Source: Porodaedalea pini | Lineage: Eukaryota > Basidiomycota > Agaricomycetes > Hymenochaetales > Hymenochaetaceae | Assembly (NCBI GenBank): GCA_002794775.1 | Contig: NBAY01000017.1 | Coordinates: forward strand, 186,001 to 250,000 | DNA length: 64,000 bases | Direction of reading: 5' to 3' | Part shown: positions 12,853 to 23,717 of the stretch, in pieces | How positions within the stretch are numbered: the first letter of the stretch is position 1 | Layout: the number at the start of each line of letters is the position of its first letter | The notes under the pieces: model-generated | Told to the model about the DNA's origin: nothing | What the model saw: the letters and a program-made list of their open reading frames with translations, nothing else | Database searches by the model: none | Position numbers and translations under genes: made by a program

Positions 12853-13120
12853 CCTTCACAATTGATACCTGCAGTCATAGCTAGTGTTGAAGTAGTGTTA
12901 TTGAATATAAAGATGTGGAGATGAGGTGGGAGATTGCAGATTTGTGAATGCAAGGGCGATGCGACTGAGCTGCAATTGCTATCATCTGAAGTGCTGCAAA
13001 TAAAATTTGATAAGCTTGATGAAAAACCCAGATGGCAGAGTCTGGTTTATATGCTTCAACAAGGAAAGAGACACATATAACACGAGCAAGGCAGGATTTT
13101 CTTATAATAATCAAAACTAA

Positions 13121-14820
13121 TTATACATCGGCATAGATATCATAATCATCATAATCATCAATAATTTCCATATCATCAGGAAGGTCTGTTTGTGGCCCCA
13201 AGGCATTTGCACAATAAGGAAGCCCAGTTGGTCGAGACAATGGATCCGTATTTGTATCAGATATGACTTGAGAGGGGTCTGTCACATATTGGACCTCTGT
13301 AACAAAGCTCGTACACTGTTGTAAAGTCACCAATGCACAGCTGGTGGTAGTCTTGATGATTGGATAGAGTCCAAGTGACATGATCGGCTCAGAGAGTTCT
13401 ATAGTACTTGATTAAATATGGCGTGATAGGATTTGAAATCATAAGATGAACCTTTCTCTAGGTCAACAAAGTGCATCACTTTGAAGAAAGACTTGACATC
13501 ACCTTTCTCAAGGGCATCCTGCTCAGCTAAAATTGGGTTGACAACTTTCTTGATTGCTTTCAGAGTCTTGAATGATTTCTGCACAACCCTGAGGTTCATC
13601 CACAAAAATTTTGTACTGCTGTCCATGTTGGGCGCCATCTTGGAGTCAAGAATGTTGTCCGGAAAATCTATAATACCGATCTTGTTCTGCCATAGGAAAG
13701 GCAGAATTGGATCTTTGACTATGAAAGGATGTTTCCCAGTTTTTGTGGTACTGCAATTCTTAAACAAAATAACTACAATGAATGAGAATATGTTAAATCA
13801 TGATGCAGGAGTACATACTGATATTTTCTGTGATATATCGTGAGAATACCTTTCAGTAATTGCGTCTTTCCTCCATAGTTAGCATAAGAATAGGCTGATC
13901 TGTTTCAATGTCATTCAGCCCACGACGCCGTAAATCAACAGACCTATGACAAGCAGTTAGTTTGAAATTTGTGCATATCAGTTTCCTTTATTCAACTTGC
14001 CTCGCACAGGTTTCCAAGTCCTTGGAAACATCCTTCGTTATGTGACTTGCAAGCTCTAGTACTTCCTGTGCAAGCTTGGTACCAGGGACGAATCCTCTGA
14101 TTTTCTCAGCTTGTGCATTACCAGATAGATTGGCCCAGAAGGCAACCCATAGTGTACATGTTCGATGCCAATCTTGCTCTGCCTGAGAAGGCATGTTAGC
14201 AATGGAACAGAAAGAAGATATTCAGTGAGACAAACCATCTTTGTAAACTCGGACAAGCCTTGCCTGCAGATGGCCTCAAGATTTTTTGCTGTGTCAATGT
14301 CGATTTCATCGAGGGTTTTGCTGTATGCCCAAACTTCTTTGAATAGTCTCTCCCATTCATCATCAGGCAAGTCAAGTGTTTTCTTATATGCATCATTCAT
14401 CTCGGCTCTGTATGCATCAGGGTCATCTGTATGAACGATCATTAGTAGAAAGTATAAATTGCAAGAGAAGAATCTTACCTGTTCCTTTAGTATATGGGTG
14501 AATCTTATCCCTATAGTATTTTTTGTACTGGTTTGCAATGTTTGCACTGTGAGTTATTTTGCAGTTCATGCCGAGCTGCTCCAAGAATGCCATAACATCT
14601 TTGTTTTCTTCCTTCGCAAGTGCCAGCATCTGATCGAAAAGCAAGCTAAACTTCACCATTGCTTCTTTTGAAGGAGGTCCAGGTTTTAGCCTCTTTCGGT
14701 TGTCATTAGACTCTGGTGCACTTGAAGAAGCATTGAACTTGCATTTTTGTGAGCTCTTTGACATTGAGACTTGACATTGTGCGTGAGATGATGGTGTTGC
14801 ACGCTGTTTACCCTTCTTGT
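13121..14820 (-). pseudogene. Large unknown gene of KDZ element, 3' part
   Basis: Exons read leftward from the retrotransposon junction: 14820-14479, 14426-14236, 14182 to about 13999 (exit site GCAAGT), about 13950-13850, then ORF blocks 13767-13399 and 13381-13121 ending in an acidic tail (DDYDDYDIYADV). Introns at 14427-14478 (52 nt) and 14183-14235 (53 nt) are clean. The last two blocks are in different frames, so either an intron was missed or there is a frameshift. The protein is helical and charged, with a basic Pro/Lys segment before it; no domain was recognised. The reading frame runs across the retrotransposon target site into the part at 21058-23622, so the gene was split by that insertion. 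Confidence 0.55.
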
Positions 14821-14825
14821 TTCTC

Positions 14826-15229
14826 TGTTAGGCGGGAGTCCGGGAGACGACTCGGACTGGGCAGGCCTCGGCTGACTGTCGTCTGGGACGTGCTATACTC
14901 GAGCTGAGACTCGGGACACGCTATACTCAGGCTAGGTCGTCGCGGAGGTAAGAGGATTAATACAAGTCTAAACTAATACAAGGGGGACGAGTCTCACCTA
15001 GGTCATCGCGGAGGTAAGAGGAAAAGCAGAACAAGGAGTTCATGCAATTCCTGAGACCTTATATAGCGACGACTGTGAGACTATATTACCTAACGAGTGG
15101 GAATGGAACGAATGAAGGCAGTGTGGGAGTGATTGTGTAAGATGGGTAAATATAATGAAAAGGATGAATATAATAAAGGAAATGGTAAAAGGGAAAATAA
15201 AGGAAAAGGTGAAAGTTCGGGTTCTAACA
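14826..15229 (-). repeat. 3' LTR of retrotransposon 1
   Basis: 404 bp, paired with 20649-21052. Starts TGTTAGGC on the plus strand and ends in CTAACA. The pol stop codon lies directly next to it at 15230-15232. Confidence 0.95.
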
Positions 15230-18200
15230 TTACCCCCCCTTCAAGGTTGGGCATCCCGACCAACCATGATTGTGGTCATCAGGCTCGGTATCGACGAAGA
15301 GCGGACGGAGTCGTTGACGAGGGATGTTGAGTTTCCGAGGTGCACCGGGATGTTTGAGGTAGAACTCAGCGATCGCCTCCTTCGCGTTCTCGCCGAGGTC
15401 CGTCTCAGGCTGCCAAGTAGGTTCATTGTAGCCGACCCACTTGACAAGGTACTGTAGTTTCCCTCGGTGCAGACGTGAGTCTAAGACTTCCTCGAGTTCG
15501 TACTCCTCCTCGTTGTCAACGATGTCTGGCGGTGGCGGCAGCGGTTGCTTCTGGCTTTCAAAGGATGGTTCGACGGCGGGTTTCAGTAGGGCTTCGTTGA
15601 AGACAGGGTGGACCTTTTTCCATCGCTTCGGGAGTTTGAGCTTGTACGCGCTCGCTCCTATCTTGTCGACGACGTCAAAGGGGCCGTACCATTTGTCTGC
15701 GAGTTTCTTTGTCGGCGAGTCCGTACTGATGTTTCGCCCGTCAAGGAAGACCTTGTCTCCAGCCTTGTACTCCACCGAAGCTCCTGCTGTCCGGTCATGG
15801 TAGCGCTTCATGTCCTCTGTTGCCTTGACTAGGTTGTCCTTAGCAATGCGATGAGTCTCCTTGATGTGTTTTGCGAATTCTTCCGCTGACATGTTAGCAG
15901 ACGAGGTTCGCGTCGTGTCGAAGCTCAAGGGGTGACGTCCTGTGTTCGCGTAGAAGGGTGACATCTTCGTTGCTGAGTGTTCGCGGTTGTTGTATGCAAA
16001 CTCTGCGAGGGGGAGCCAGTCCTTCCAGTCCGATTGCCGATGGTTAATGAAAAGTCGAAGGTACTGTTCGAGCTCTTGGTTAACGCGTTCCGTTTGACCA
16101 TCCGTCTGTGGATGGTACGCTGTCGACGGGTTGCCTTCAATGTGCAGAAGCTTGTACAGCTCCTTCATCATCGACGCATCGAACTGCGTGCCTCGGTCGT
16201 GGATGATCTTCTTCAGTAGGCCATGGAGGCGGAAGACGTGGTCGCGGTACAGCTGGGCCATGCCTTCTGCTGACAGCCTCGTCGTCGTCGGGATCGCGTG
16301 CATCTGCTTCGAGAACCTATCCACGAAGACGCAGATCGCGTTGTGTCCCTTGGAGTCCGGGAGCTCTCCGATTAGGTTGACCGTAACAATTTCCCAGGGT
16401 CCTTCAGGGACAGCGTTTGGATGAAGCGGTCTAGACCTCGACGTTCTTAAGGCTTTCGTCCGTTGACAACGGTCGCATCCTCGGACGTATGCTCGGACGT
16501 CGGAGAACATTGATGCCCACCAGAAATCGCGACGGACGAGTTCTACTGTTTTTGACGCTCCTGGATGACCAGCCAGAACTGAGTCATGGCACTCCCGCAA
16601 CACGGCCTCCTTTATTGTCGATGGAACATACACCTTGCCCTTCATCCGCCACAACTTGTCGACCTCCACCAAACCCGTAGGCCTCTCCAACTCGTCCTGC
16701 GCCCTCTGCGCTTCACCCACTCATTTCAACACCTCGTCGCGTGATGTCCGCACCACTCCACGGTTCAACCACTTATCCTTGATGAACACGACCCCATTGT
16801 TGTCATCCTTGCCCTGATCATAGCCCGCCTTGCGTGATAGCAGGTCGGCCTTGCCCATCGTCTTGCCCGACTTGTGTTCGAGGTGGAAGTCGAATTCTTC
16901 AAGTTTGGTCCGCCAGCGAGCTTGGCGATAGCTCAGCTTCTGCGCCGATCTGAAGTAGGTGAGGTTGGCGTGGTCAGACCAGATTTCAATCTTGTGGCGA
17001 GCGCCAAGGAGGTATTGTCGCCACTCCTTGAGCGCCGAAACGATCGCGAGCATCTCCTTGTCATAGATCTCGTAGTTTCGTTCCACCGGTTCAAGTGCTT
17101 CTGACCTGTAGGCGATCACCCTCCACTTCCCTTCCTGCTTCTGCAACAACACACCACCGAGCGCAAAGTTCGACGAGTCCGCTTCTACGCGGAAAGGGCC
17201 CTCGTCATTGGCGATGGCTAGGACTGGAGGTGAGCAGAGACGTCGTCTCAGCTCCTCGAATGCTTCCTGCTGTTTGGTCTCCCATACCCAGTCCTTCTTG
17301 CCCGTTAATGACGTCAACGGTCGGACCACCTTGCTGTAGTCCTTAATAAACCGTCTCAGCCAGTTTCCCATACCGAGGAACTGTTGCAGCTCCTTGAGGT
17401 TCCGTGGGACTGGCCAGTTCGCAATCGCCTCCGTCTTTGTCGGGTCAGCCCTGATTTCGCCATTGCCAATGATGTGGCCGAGGTATTTGACGACCTTGGC
17501 ATCAAACTCGCACTTCTCCGGCTTCAGGTACAGGCCATTTTCTCGGAGGATCTGGAGTACGTGCCTCGACGTGTCGATATGCTCCTCCATGGTTTCCAAG
17601 AGGATCAGGATGTCGTCGAGGTATACGATGATCAAGTTCGCGTAGATTAGGTCCTTAAAGATGTGGTTGACAAAGGCCTGGAACGTGGCCGGTGCGTTGC
17701 AAAGGCCAAAAAACATGACCGTCGGTTCGAAGAGGCCCATGTTCGTGCGAAATGCTGCCTTCCATTTGTCACCCTCGCAGATCCGGATATTGTAGTACCC
17801 CCAGCGAAGGTCAAGCTTAGTGATGTACTTCGCTTTCTTGACCTTGTCGACGAGTTCGTCAATGAGAGGGAGGGGATACTTGTTCTTGATCGTACCGTCA
17901 TTGAGCTTACGGTAATCCTGGATCGGGCGTAGTGATTTGTCGGCCTTCTTAATGAAGAAGAAGGGCGATGCCATGGGCGATATCGACCATCGAATGCGAC
18001 CCGATTTCAGATTTTCATCAAGGAAGTCCTTGAGTGACTGCTGCTCAGTTGGCGTGAGTGGGTAGATCTTACAGTCGCTCAGTTTGAAGTCGGGCTTCAA
18101 GTCGATGACATGGTCCTAGGGTCGGTGTTCCGGCAGCTTCTCGAAACCTTTTTCACTGAAAACGTCGGCGTAGTTGTCGAGGTATGCGGGCCAGGACGCC

Positions 18201-18880
18201 TTGTCCATTCGCATCTCACTCACCCTCCTCATCTGTTCCACCACCTTCTTCACCTTGCCTAGGTCCTCCACCAGCTCCCTCTTGATCGCACATTCTTCTG
18301 GACAGCGGGTGAATTCGATCGAACCCGTTTTCCAGTCGACCTCCGGATTGTGACGTCGAAGCCAGTCGTACCCCAGGAAGATGTTTGATGACGCTAGGGA
18401 CGTTACTGCGAGGACGATCCTTTCCTGGTGACGGCCGATCATGAGCTCGACGTCAACGTACTCCTCGATCAATCCGGCCTCATTGTGCATGCCATCGGCA
18501 TTGAGTACCGTGAGGGGTCGAATGTAGCGTTTCGTTTCCAACCCGTACCTCTCGACGAACCGGACGTCGATGCAGGATCCCATGCATCCCGAATCCACAA
18601 GGGCATGCGCATCTACCTCTCTCGCCTCACCCGCTATTTCATGCTCGACGGTCAGGAGAAGGTCCAGCTGGCGTCCGCCAGTTCCTCTCATGAACAGTTG
18701 CTCGTACTCTTCATCTTTGTTCACACCGGTGGGGACTTCGTAATCGGGAAAACCATCGACGTCGTTGGCATCTATGTATTGTACAGACGGTTGGTTATAT
18801 TTTAGTGAGTTCGGATTCGAAGTCCCTTGTTCTTCTCGGTCAGTCGCCCCGATGGCTACGCCTGACCACTCGCAAAACCC
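15230..18880 (-). pseudogene. pol of retrotransposon 1 (PR-RT-RH-IN-chromodomain)
   Basis: Pol is in the -1 frame relative to gag and is open from the slippery site at 18874-18880 onward. Order: aspartic protease (ALVDSGC, about 18600), reverse transcriptase with YLDD (about 17620), RNase H (VEADSSNFALGG), integrase H-H-C-C (CDRCQ) and DDE core, then a chromodomain (YLVKWVGY, about 15420). Breaks: TAG at 18116-18118, where copy 2 has Trp (HRPWDH), and TGA at 16721-16723. The first integrase catalytic Asp is changed to Asn (VTVNLIGE, against VTVDLIGE in copy 2), a G-to-A change at a CpG. The frame runs to a TAA touching the LTR, so the polypurine tract is made of the last pol codons. Confidence 0.92.
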
Positions 18881-19923
18881 TGCGAGTCGACGACCTCTTC
18901 GTCATTATCTTCTTCCTCCACATAGTCCTCCACCGTCGACCTTTGAGTGTCCACGACTTCTTCGAATGCCGACTCCTTCATCACGCCGAGCTCGTCAGCG
19001 ATGAGGCGGCGCTCGCCCGGTGCCATCAGTTCCAACATACGCTGGATGATCGGCTTCGCCTGCGGACATTTGTCCTTAAAGTGTCCCAGTCCACCGCAAA
19101 TCCAGCACGCGCGCTTTCGTTGCGCCTCATTCATTGAGACGTCCATTGGTTGGCTGGCACCTCCGAAAGTGATGCCCGTCGCATCACGCTTATCGGCGTG
19201 TGGGGCTGCTATCTGTCGGCGTGCAGGAGGCCCTTGTTGGGGCGTCGGACGGGGCGTGAACGGCAATGTACGACCTCGTTGGATGGCGCGAATCTGCTGT
19301 TCGCCCCGATCGATCTCAATGGCCTTCTTTTTCCATGCCTCATACGTTGTTGGCACAGGCGTCGACCTCAACACGCCGCGGACCACCTCGATGTTCATCG
19401 CATGTTGCAAGTGGTCACAAATGACGCCTTCGTCCTTCAGCTCCGCTGCCTTGATGATCACATCGAGGTCCTGGAAAAACTGGTCGGCGGAGAGGTCCTT
19501 CTGGATCTTGTCTCGGAACTTCTTCAGCGCCTTCTCCTTCCTGTTCGGATCATCGAAGGAGGCATCCAGTCATTCCTGGAACTTGGCCCAGTCGTCCGTA
19601 AAGCTCACGACGCCATTCGTTGTGAATTCCTGGATGTAGTTTTGCGCCCACGTCGACGCGTTGCCACCCTTGAGGTAAGAGAGGGCAACATAGATCTTGC
19701 TCGACGACGAGGGATACCTCGTGGGGTTCGCCGAGACGAAGAGGAGGACTTCGTGCTTGAAGTCGAGGTAGTCATCGCCGCCAGCGAATTCGCATGGCCG
19801 GGCGACGTCAATCGAGGGAGCTGGAGCTTGGGCTGCAGGGGCGTTCGTTGCTGCTCGGGTGAAGGCGGCAGCTACGATCGCTGCGATCTCTTGTTGCTGC
19901 CTTTGAGTGAAACCTTCAGCCAT
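18856..19923 (-). pseudogene. gag of retrotransposon 1
   Basis: 355 codons from ATG at 19923 to TAG at 18856, with one premature TGA at 19570-19572, where copy 2 reads Cys (FQECLD). Contains a capsid-like region and a zinc knuckle CWICGGLGHFKDKC (C-x2-C-x4-H-x4-C). Its end overlaps the pol frame by the 24 bases after the slippery site. Gag packages the RNA into virus-like particles. Confidence 0.9.
18874..18880 (-). promoter_or_regulatory. -1 ribosomal frameshift site G_GGT_TTT
   Basis: In the gag frame the codons are CAG GGT TTT GCG, giving the canonical X_XXY_YYZ heptamer. Pol is open in the -1 frame from here without a stop. The same heptamer is in copy 2 at 30012-30018. No downstream RNA structure was computed. 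Confidence 0.6.
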
Positions 19924-19949
19924 CGCTGGTACAGGCGTATGTGTCAGGC

Positions 19950-20636
19950 GTTCAGGGGGTGTCGGCGGTGACGAGTCTCTACAGGGTGTACGATAGCCTC
20001 CTGGTTCGCTTGGGAGGACGACCGACGATGTCGAGACTGTCGGTGATGATGGTGCACGGGGAGGTCGAGGCGCCCAACGAGTTCGCTCGCCGGAAGATGG
20101 GTCAGTCGAGTACCAGGTGTGCCTAGTGTCGCTCCACCAGAGATTATGAGTGACGTGATTTCTGTCGTCCGCTATGTACGATTGGCGTTCCGCGTCGTAG
20201 CGTGAAGAAGAGGGGAAAGCCCGCTGTTGTTCCTCGGTGAGATCTATCTTGACTATGTCGGGGGGGGAACAGGTAGGGGCTGGTTGTCCGGATGTATGTT
20301 ACGCTGATGAAGGACAGGTTCGTCGGCGAGTTTGATGACCAAACGGAAGGAGGCGGCCGAGATCACAATTGACAACGACGTCGAGGACTGTACACAGTGT
20401 GTCACCCACGTCCAGGTCAGATGGTTCCTCCACCAAAGGGAGAGGCAGAGAGCCAGGGTCGGGAAAGGTCGGGTGTAGGTTTATGTAATACACGAACGTC
20501 CGAAAAACGTCCGGGCAGGGTTGAGGGTTTGTCGTTTAGGGGTTCTACACGTCAAGTCCTCGAGGGGAGCGCTCCTCTAGACCGAGTGAAGGCGAGTTGA
20601 CAGTGACGACGTACGCTGGGGATGAGCCTGGGTGGG
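19950..20636 (-). other. Untranslated leader of retrotransposon 1
   Basis: Lies between the primer-binding site and the gag ATG. No reading frame or motif of note was seen; presumably the 5' leader with packaging signals. Confidence 0.5.
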
Positions 20637-20647
20637 GTTCTGCTTTT
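20637..20647 (-). other. Primer-binding site, self-priming type
   Basis: On the sense strand AAAAGCAGAAC begins one base after the 5' LTR. It is exactly complementary to GTTCTGCTTTT at 20855-20845 within that LTR. This matches the self-priming arrangement known for Tf1/sushi elements rather than a tRNA primer site, which would begin with TGG. Confidence 0.65.
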
Positions 20648-20648
20648 A

Positions 20649-21052
20649 TGTTAGGTGGGAGTCCGGGAGACGACTCGGACTGGGCAGGCCTCGGCTGACT
20701 GTCGTCTGGGACGTGCTATACTCGAGCTGAGACTCAGGACACGCTATACTCAGGCTAGGTCGTCGTGGAGGTAAGAGGATTAATACAAGTCTAAACTAAT
20801 ACAAGGGGGACGAGTCTCACCTAGGTCATCACGGAGGTAAGAGGAAAAGCAGAACAAGGAGTTCATGCGATTCCTGAGACCTTATATAGCGACGACCGTG
20901 AGACTATATTACCTAATGAGTGGGAATGGAATGAATGAAGGCAGTGTGGGAGTGATTGTGTAAGATGGGTAAATATAATGAAAAGGACGAATATAATAAA
21001 GGAAATGGTAAAAGGGAAAATAAAGGAAAAGGTGAAAGTTCGGGTTCTAACA
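20649..21052 (-). repeat. 5' LTR of retrotransposon 1
   Basis: 404 bp, paired with 14826-15229. Contains the promoter TATA box and the predicted RNA start. Confidence 0.95.
20881..20888 (-). promoter_or_regulatory. LTR TATA box (TATATAAG)
   Basis: On the sense strand TATATAAG lies about 30 nt upstream of 20855. That is where transcription must start if the 11-nt self-priming match is the RNA 5' end. Copy 2 has TATAAG at the equivalent place (32021-32026). Confidence 0.6.
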
Positions 21053-21057
21053 TTCTC

Positions 21058-23622
21058 CTACAAATGTTGTCTGCATCAATTGTTTGGGACTGCATGTCTG
21101 ACTCACTCTCTGACTCCGACTTGTCATTCAGAGCTTCAAAGGCATCAGATGAACCATCACCATTGTCAAACACATTGTTCTCATTTTGCTCTATAATGGG
21201 TTGCTGACTGCAATGTCGAAGCGATTGAGACATCAGTGAATGTAATATAGGTTCTCTAGCATCATTGTTAGATGACCCAGGAACAGCAGCACACAGTGAG
21301 GGATCAGGGGCTGACTTGGTATTGAAGCAAGACTCATCAGAATTTCCATTGTCGATAGCAACAGCAGTTGACTGAACAGTGGTATCTAAGCAAGTTTCAG
21401 TAAAATGGTGGATAAGAAAACAGAAACAGACTTACTCTGACGAATGCATTCTGCTGATTGCAGTAAATTGGACCATGCTTTAGGGTGAGCTTCTCTTATC
21501 TCATTGAAAGCAGCGAGAGCAGCAGTGGGTTGCATGTTGATTTGGCCGGTCACTGGCTGTCGTGCAGAAGGCAAAGCTGTTGTGACTCGAGGCGGACCTC
21601 GTACGCTTGGCCCTACAACTTCACCAGCCGAGGTGACCCTCTGGATGTTCATTGGTAGAGTACTAGTACTTGTTGTAAGGTTCACTCTCGGTGGCAAGAT
21701 GCGTTTGGGCATAAAATCTTCATTTTGGATTGTGTACAGCTGCTTTCTCATTGTCCTCAGGTGTGAGAGATTAAAGGTATCGTTCTTCAGAGCCTCGGCA
21801 CTCGGACGAACGACTGCAGATTGCTGCTGAACTTGTCATTAGGCCAGACATTTATATCACATATTTGTAGTATTGCATACCGAAATGATGGAATTTCCCT
21901 CAATATTGGTTCATGTCTCCTGTAAGCTTTCAATAGCATCTTCATGCTGATGGCCAATGCGTGAAACATCCCACACCTAGCATTTACATGAGTTAGCTAT
22001 GCGAATGTAAGAAGAACTTTACTCACCTGTGGCTCCATGGTCGGAGAATCATTCTGACCGTCATCATTTGCCATTCCATCAACAGCTGACTCATTAACGG
22101 TACCCTGTAACTTTTCAACTTGTAGGATTGCCATCAGATATCTCTGTTTAGTGTCCTCAACCCTTTCGTCAGCTTCTCTGCTTGGCTTTTCTCACTGAAT
22201 ATTACGAGCGGAGGTAAGAGCTTTCAAGGCCAAATGACGCTTGACTTCAGCAATACAAAGTTCTTCATTACAGTCCTGCTTTGACTCAACGTGATGAGTC
22301 TCACGTGGCTTGCTATCTACGGCATTAGAATCAGCTCCCTCATGATGCTGCTCGATGGCCATTACAGGAGAGGGTAGCTCAGAGTCCACACAAAGCCGCT
22401 GTGGTTCGGGAGTACTCTTACCATCACCAGGAGCCTAGAAATTCATTTAGAAACTAAAAAACAAAATCAGATTTAACACATACATGGAGCTTGCTGTTAC
22501 TGGCATCAACATCAACCTCAAGCTTACGCAAAGACACTTTTGCTCTTAGAACAGATTTGCAGGCTGCCTTGACTAGTTCCTCCCGCCTTGAATACTCACT
22601 AACAGCTGCTTCATGAACAAATCTCACTGACTCATGTTGTTCCTGGCTCAACGCATCATCAAGAGGTGCAGCAACCGTCGCCCAAAGTTCGTCCAAATAG
22701 CCATTTCGGTACTTGGTGAGCTGGAGAACTTCGGCCTCCAACGTACGCAAAACTTCTCGACTGTGTAGTTGCTCAGACTTGATATTTTCATGATGCCAGG
22801 TCTGAAATGCTTCCTGTTTGTCTTGGACAGACTGCGATTCAATTCCTTCAGTTTCATTTTTGGCAGAATGTAAAATCTTTTATAACTGAGCATTGGAAGA
22901 TGAAGGTCAAATAATTGACTTACATTCTCTGTTGTATTATCATCTCTTTGCATCAACATCTCTTCTACCTCCCCCTTCAACTCCCCTCTCCCTTTCTTCT
23001 TTTGCCCGGTTCCCTTCTTCTTCAGCTTCTCAGTGCTAGACTCGCTGTTCTGTGTGCCTAATAAGTGATGCAATTACTCTTCTAAGTAAATAGGCCCACC
23101 TTCTTTGCAAGCACTTTCTTCTTTGACTGTCACTCTTGCTTTGTAGGAGATGCTTGATGAGGTGCCTGCGTGACCTCGATATTTCCTTTCTCAGAGTGAG
23201 ATAAGTGCCCAATAAATGATTGAAAGTACTTACCACCGAGCCTAGCAGACTGATGCGTGCCAACAACCATGCTATTTGTGAAGGGCGGCTTTCAAAGAAG
23301 ATGCTTAAGAGAGAAAATATGTTGAGATGAGATTTCACAGTTCTCATCAAGGACATTAAATAGTATTGTAAGAACCGAGTGGCTTATCATGCAGAACTTC
23401 ACCCTTCAGCCACAAAATCTTAGCGAGCCGTGGCATTCGGGTCTCAAATGTGGCCTCCATTCTTGATTTAAGACCTTCACATAACTTGGCCATCTCACTG
23501 TTTTTAAACACCACATTGTAAAAAAAAAACAATGTCAGAAATGGAAAAAAAATAAAGTAAGTAGTAGGACGGGCATGCATACCGGTAACTTGTGCACATG
23601 TGCAGGATCGAAGATCTCATGC
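21058..23622 (-). pseudogene. Large unknown gene of KDZ element, 5' part
   Basis: A plausible start is ATG at about 23622 (MRSSILHMC...), just downstream of the Spt5-like gene on the same strand. Readable exons include MAKLCEGLKSRMEATFETR (about 23490), a Lys-rich stretch, a coiled-coil-like exon near 22750-22490, a helical exon near 21970-21790, a Pro/Arg-rich exon near 21750-21430, and an acidic Ser/Glu exon ending in DADNICR at 21058. Removing retrotransposon 1 and one TTCTC lets this exon continue in frame into 14820. No domain was recognised. Length is estimated at well over 1000 codons with both parts. It could be a DNA-binding or structural partner of the transposase; this is speculation from position only. 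Confidence 0.5.
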
Positions 23623-23717
23623 ACTTGTCACCTGGAGTAGTACATAGTAATAAATTAGGTGCAAATCTATCATACAATGGTGGCTAAAAGGTTCCTAATC
23701 TAATATGGCCATCTAAG

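Larger units (their letters stand above)
14826..21052 (-). mobile_element. Ty3/gypsy chromodomain retrotransposon 1
   Basis: 6227 bp with two 404-bp LTRs (TGTTAGG...CTAACA), flanked by the 5-bp target duplication TTCTC at 14821-14825 and 21053-21057. It encodes gag, then protease, reverse transcriptase, RNase H, integrase and a C-terminal chromodomain, the order of chromoviruses. Polypurine tract AAGGGGGGGT abuts the 3' LTR at about 15230. The LTRs differ at nine sites by eye (about 2.2%), all of them CpG transitions. At least three nonsense codons and a lost integrase aspartate show it is inactive. Confidence 0.95.

Noticed and set aside
19150..19971. 273-codon plus-strand open frame
   Set aside because: Antisense shadow of gag of retrotransposon 1.
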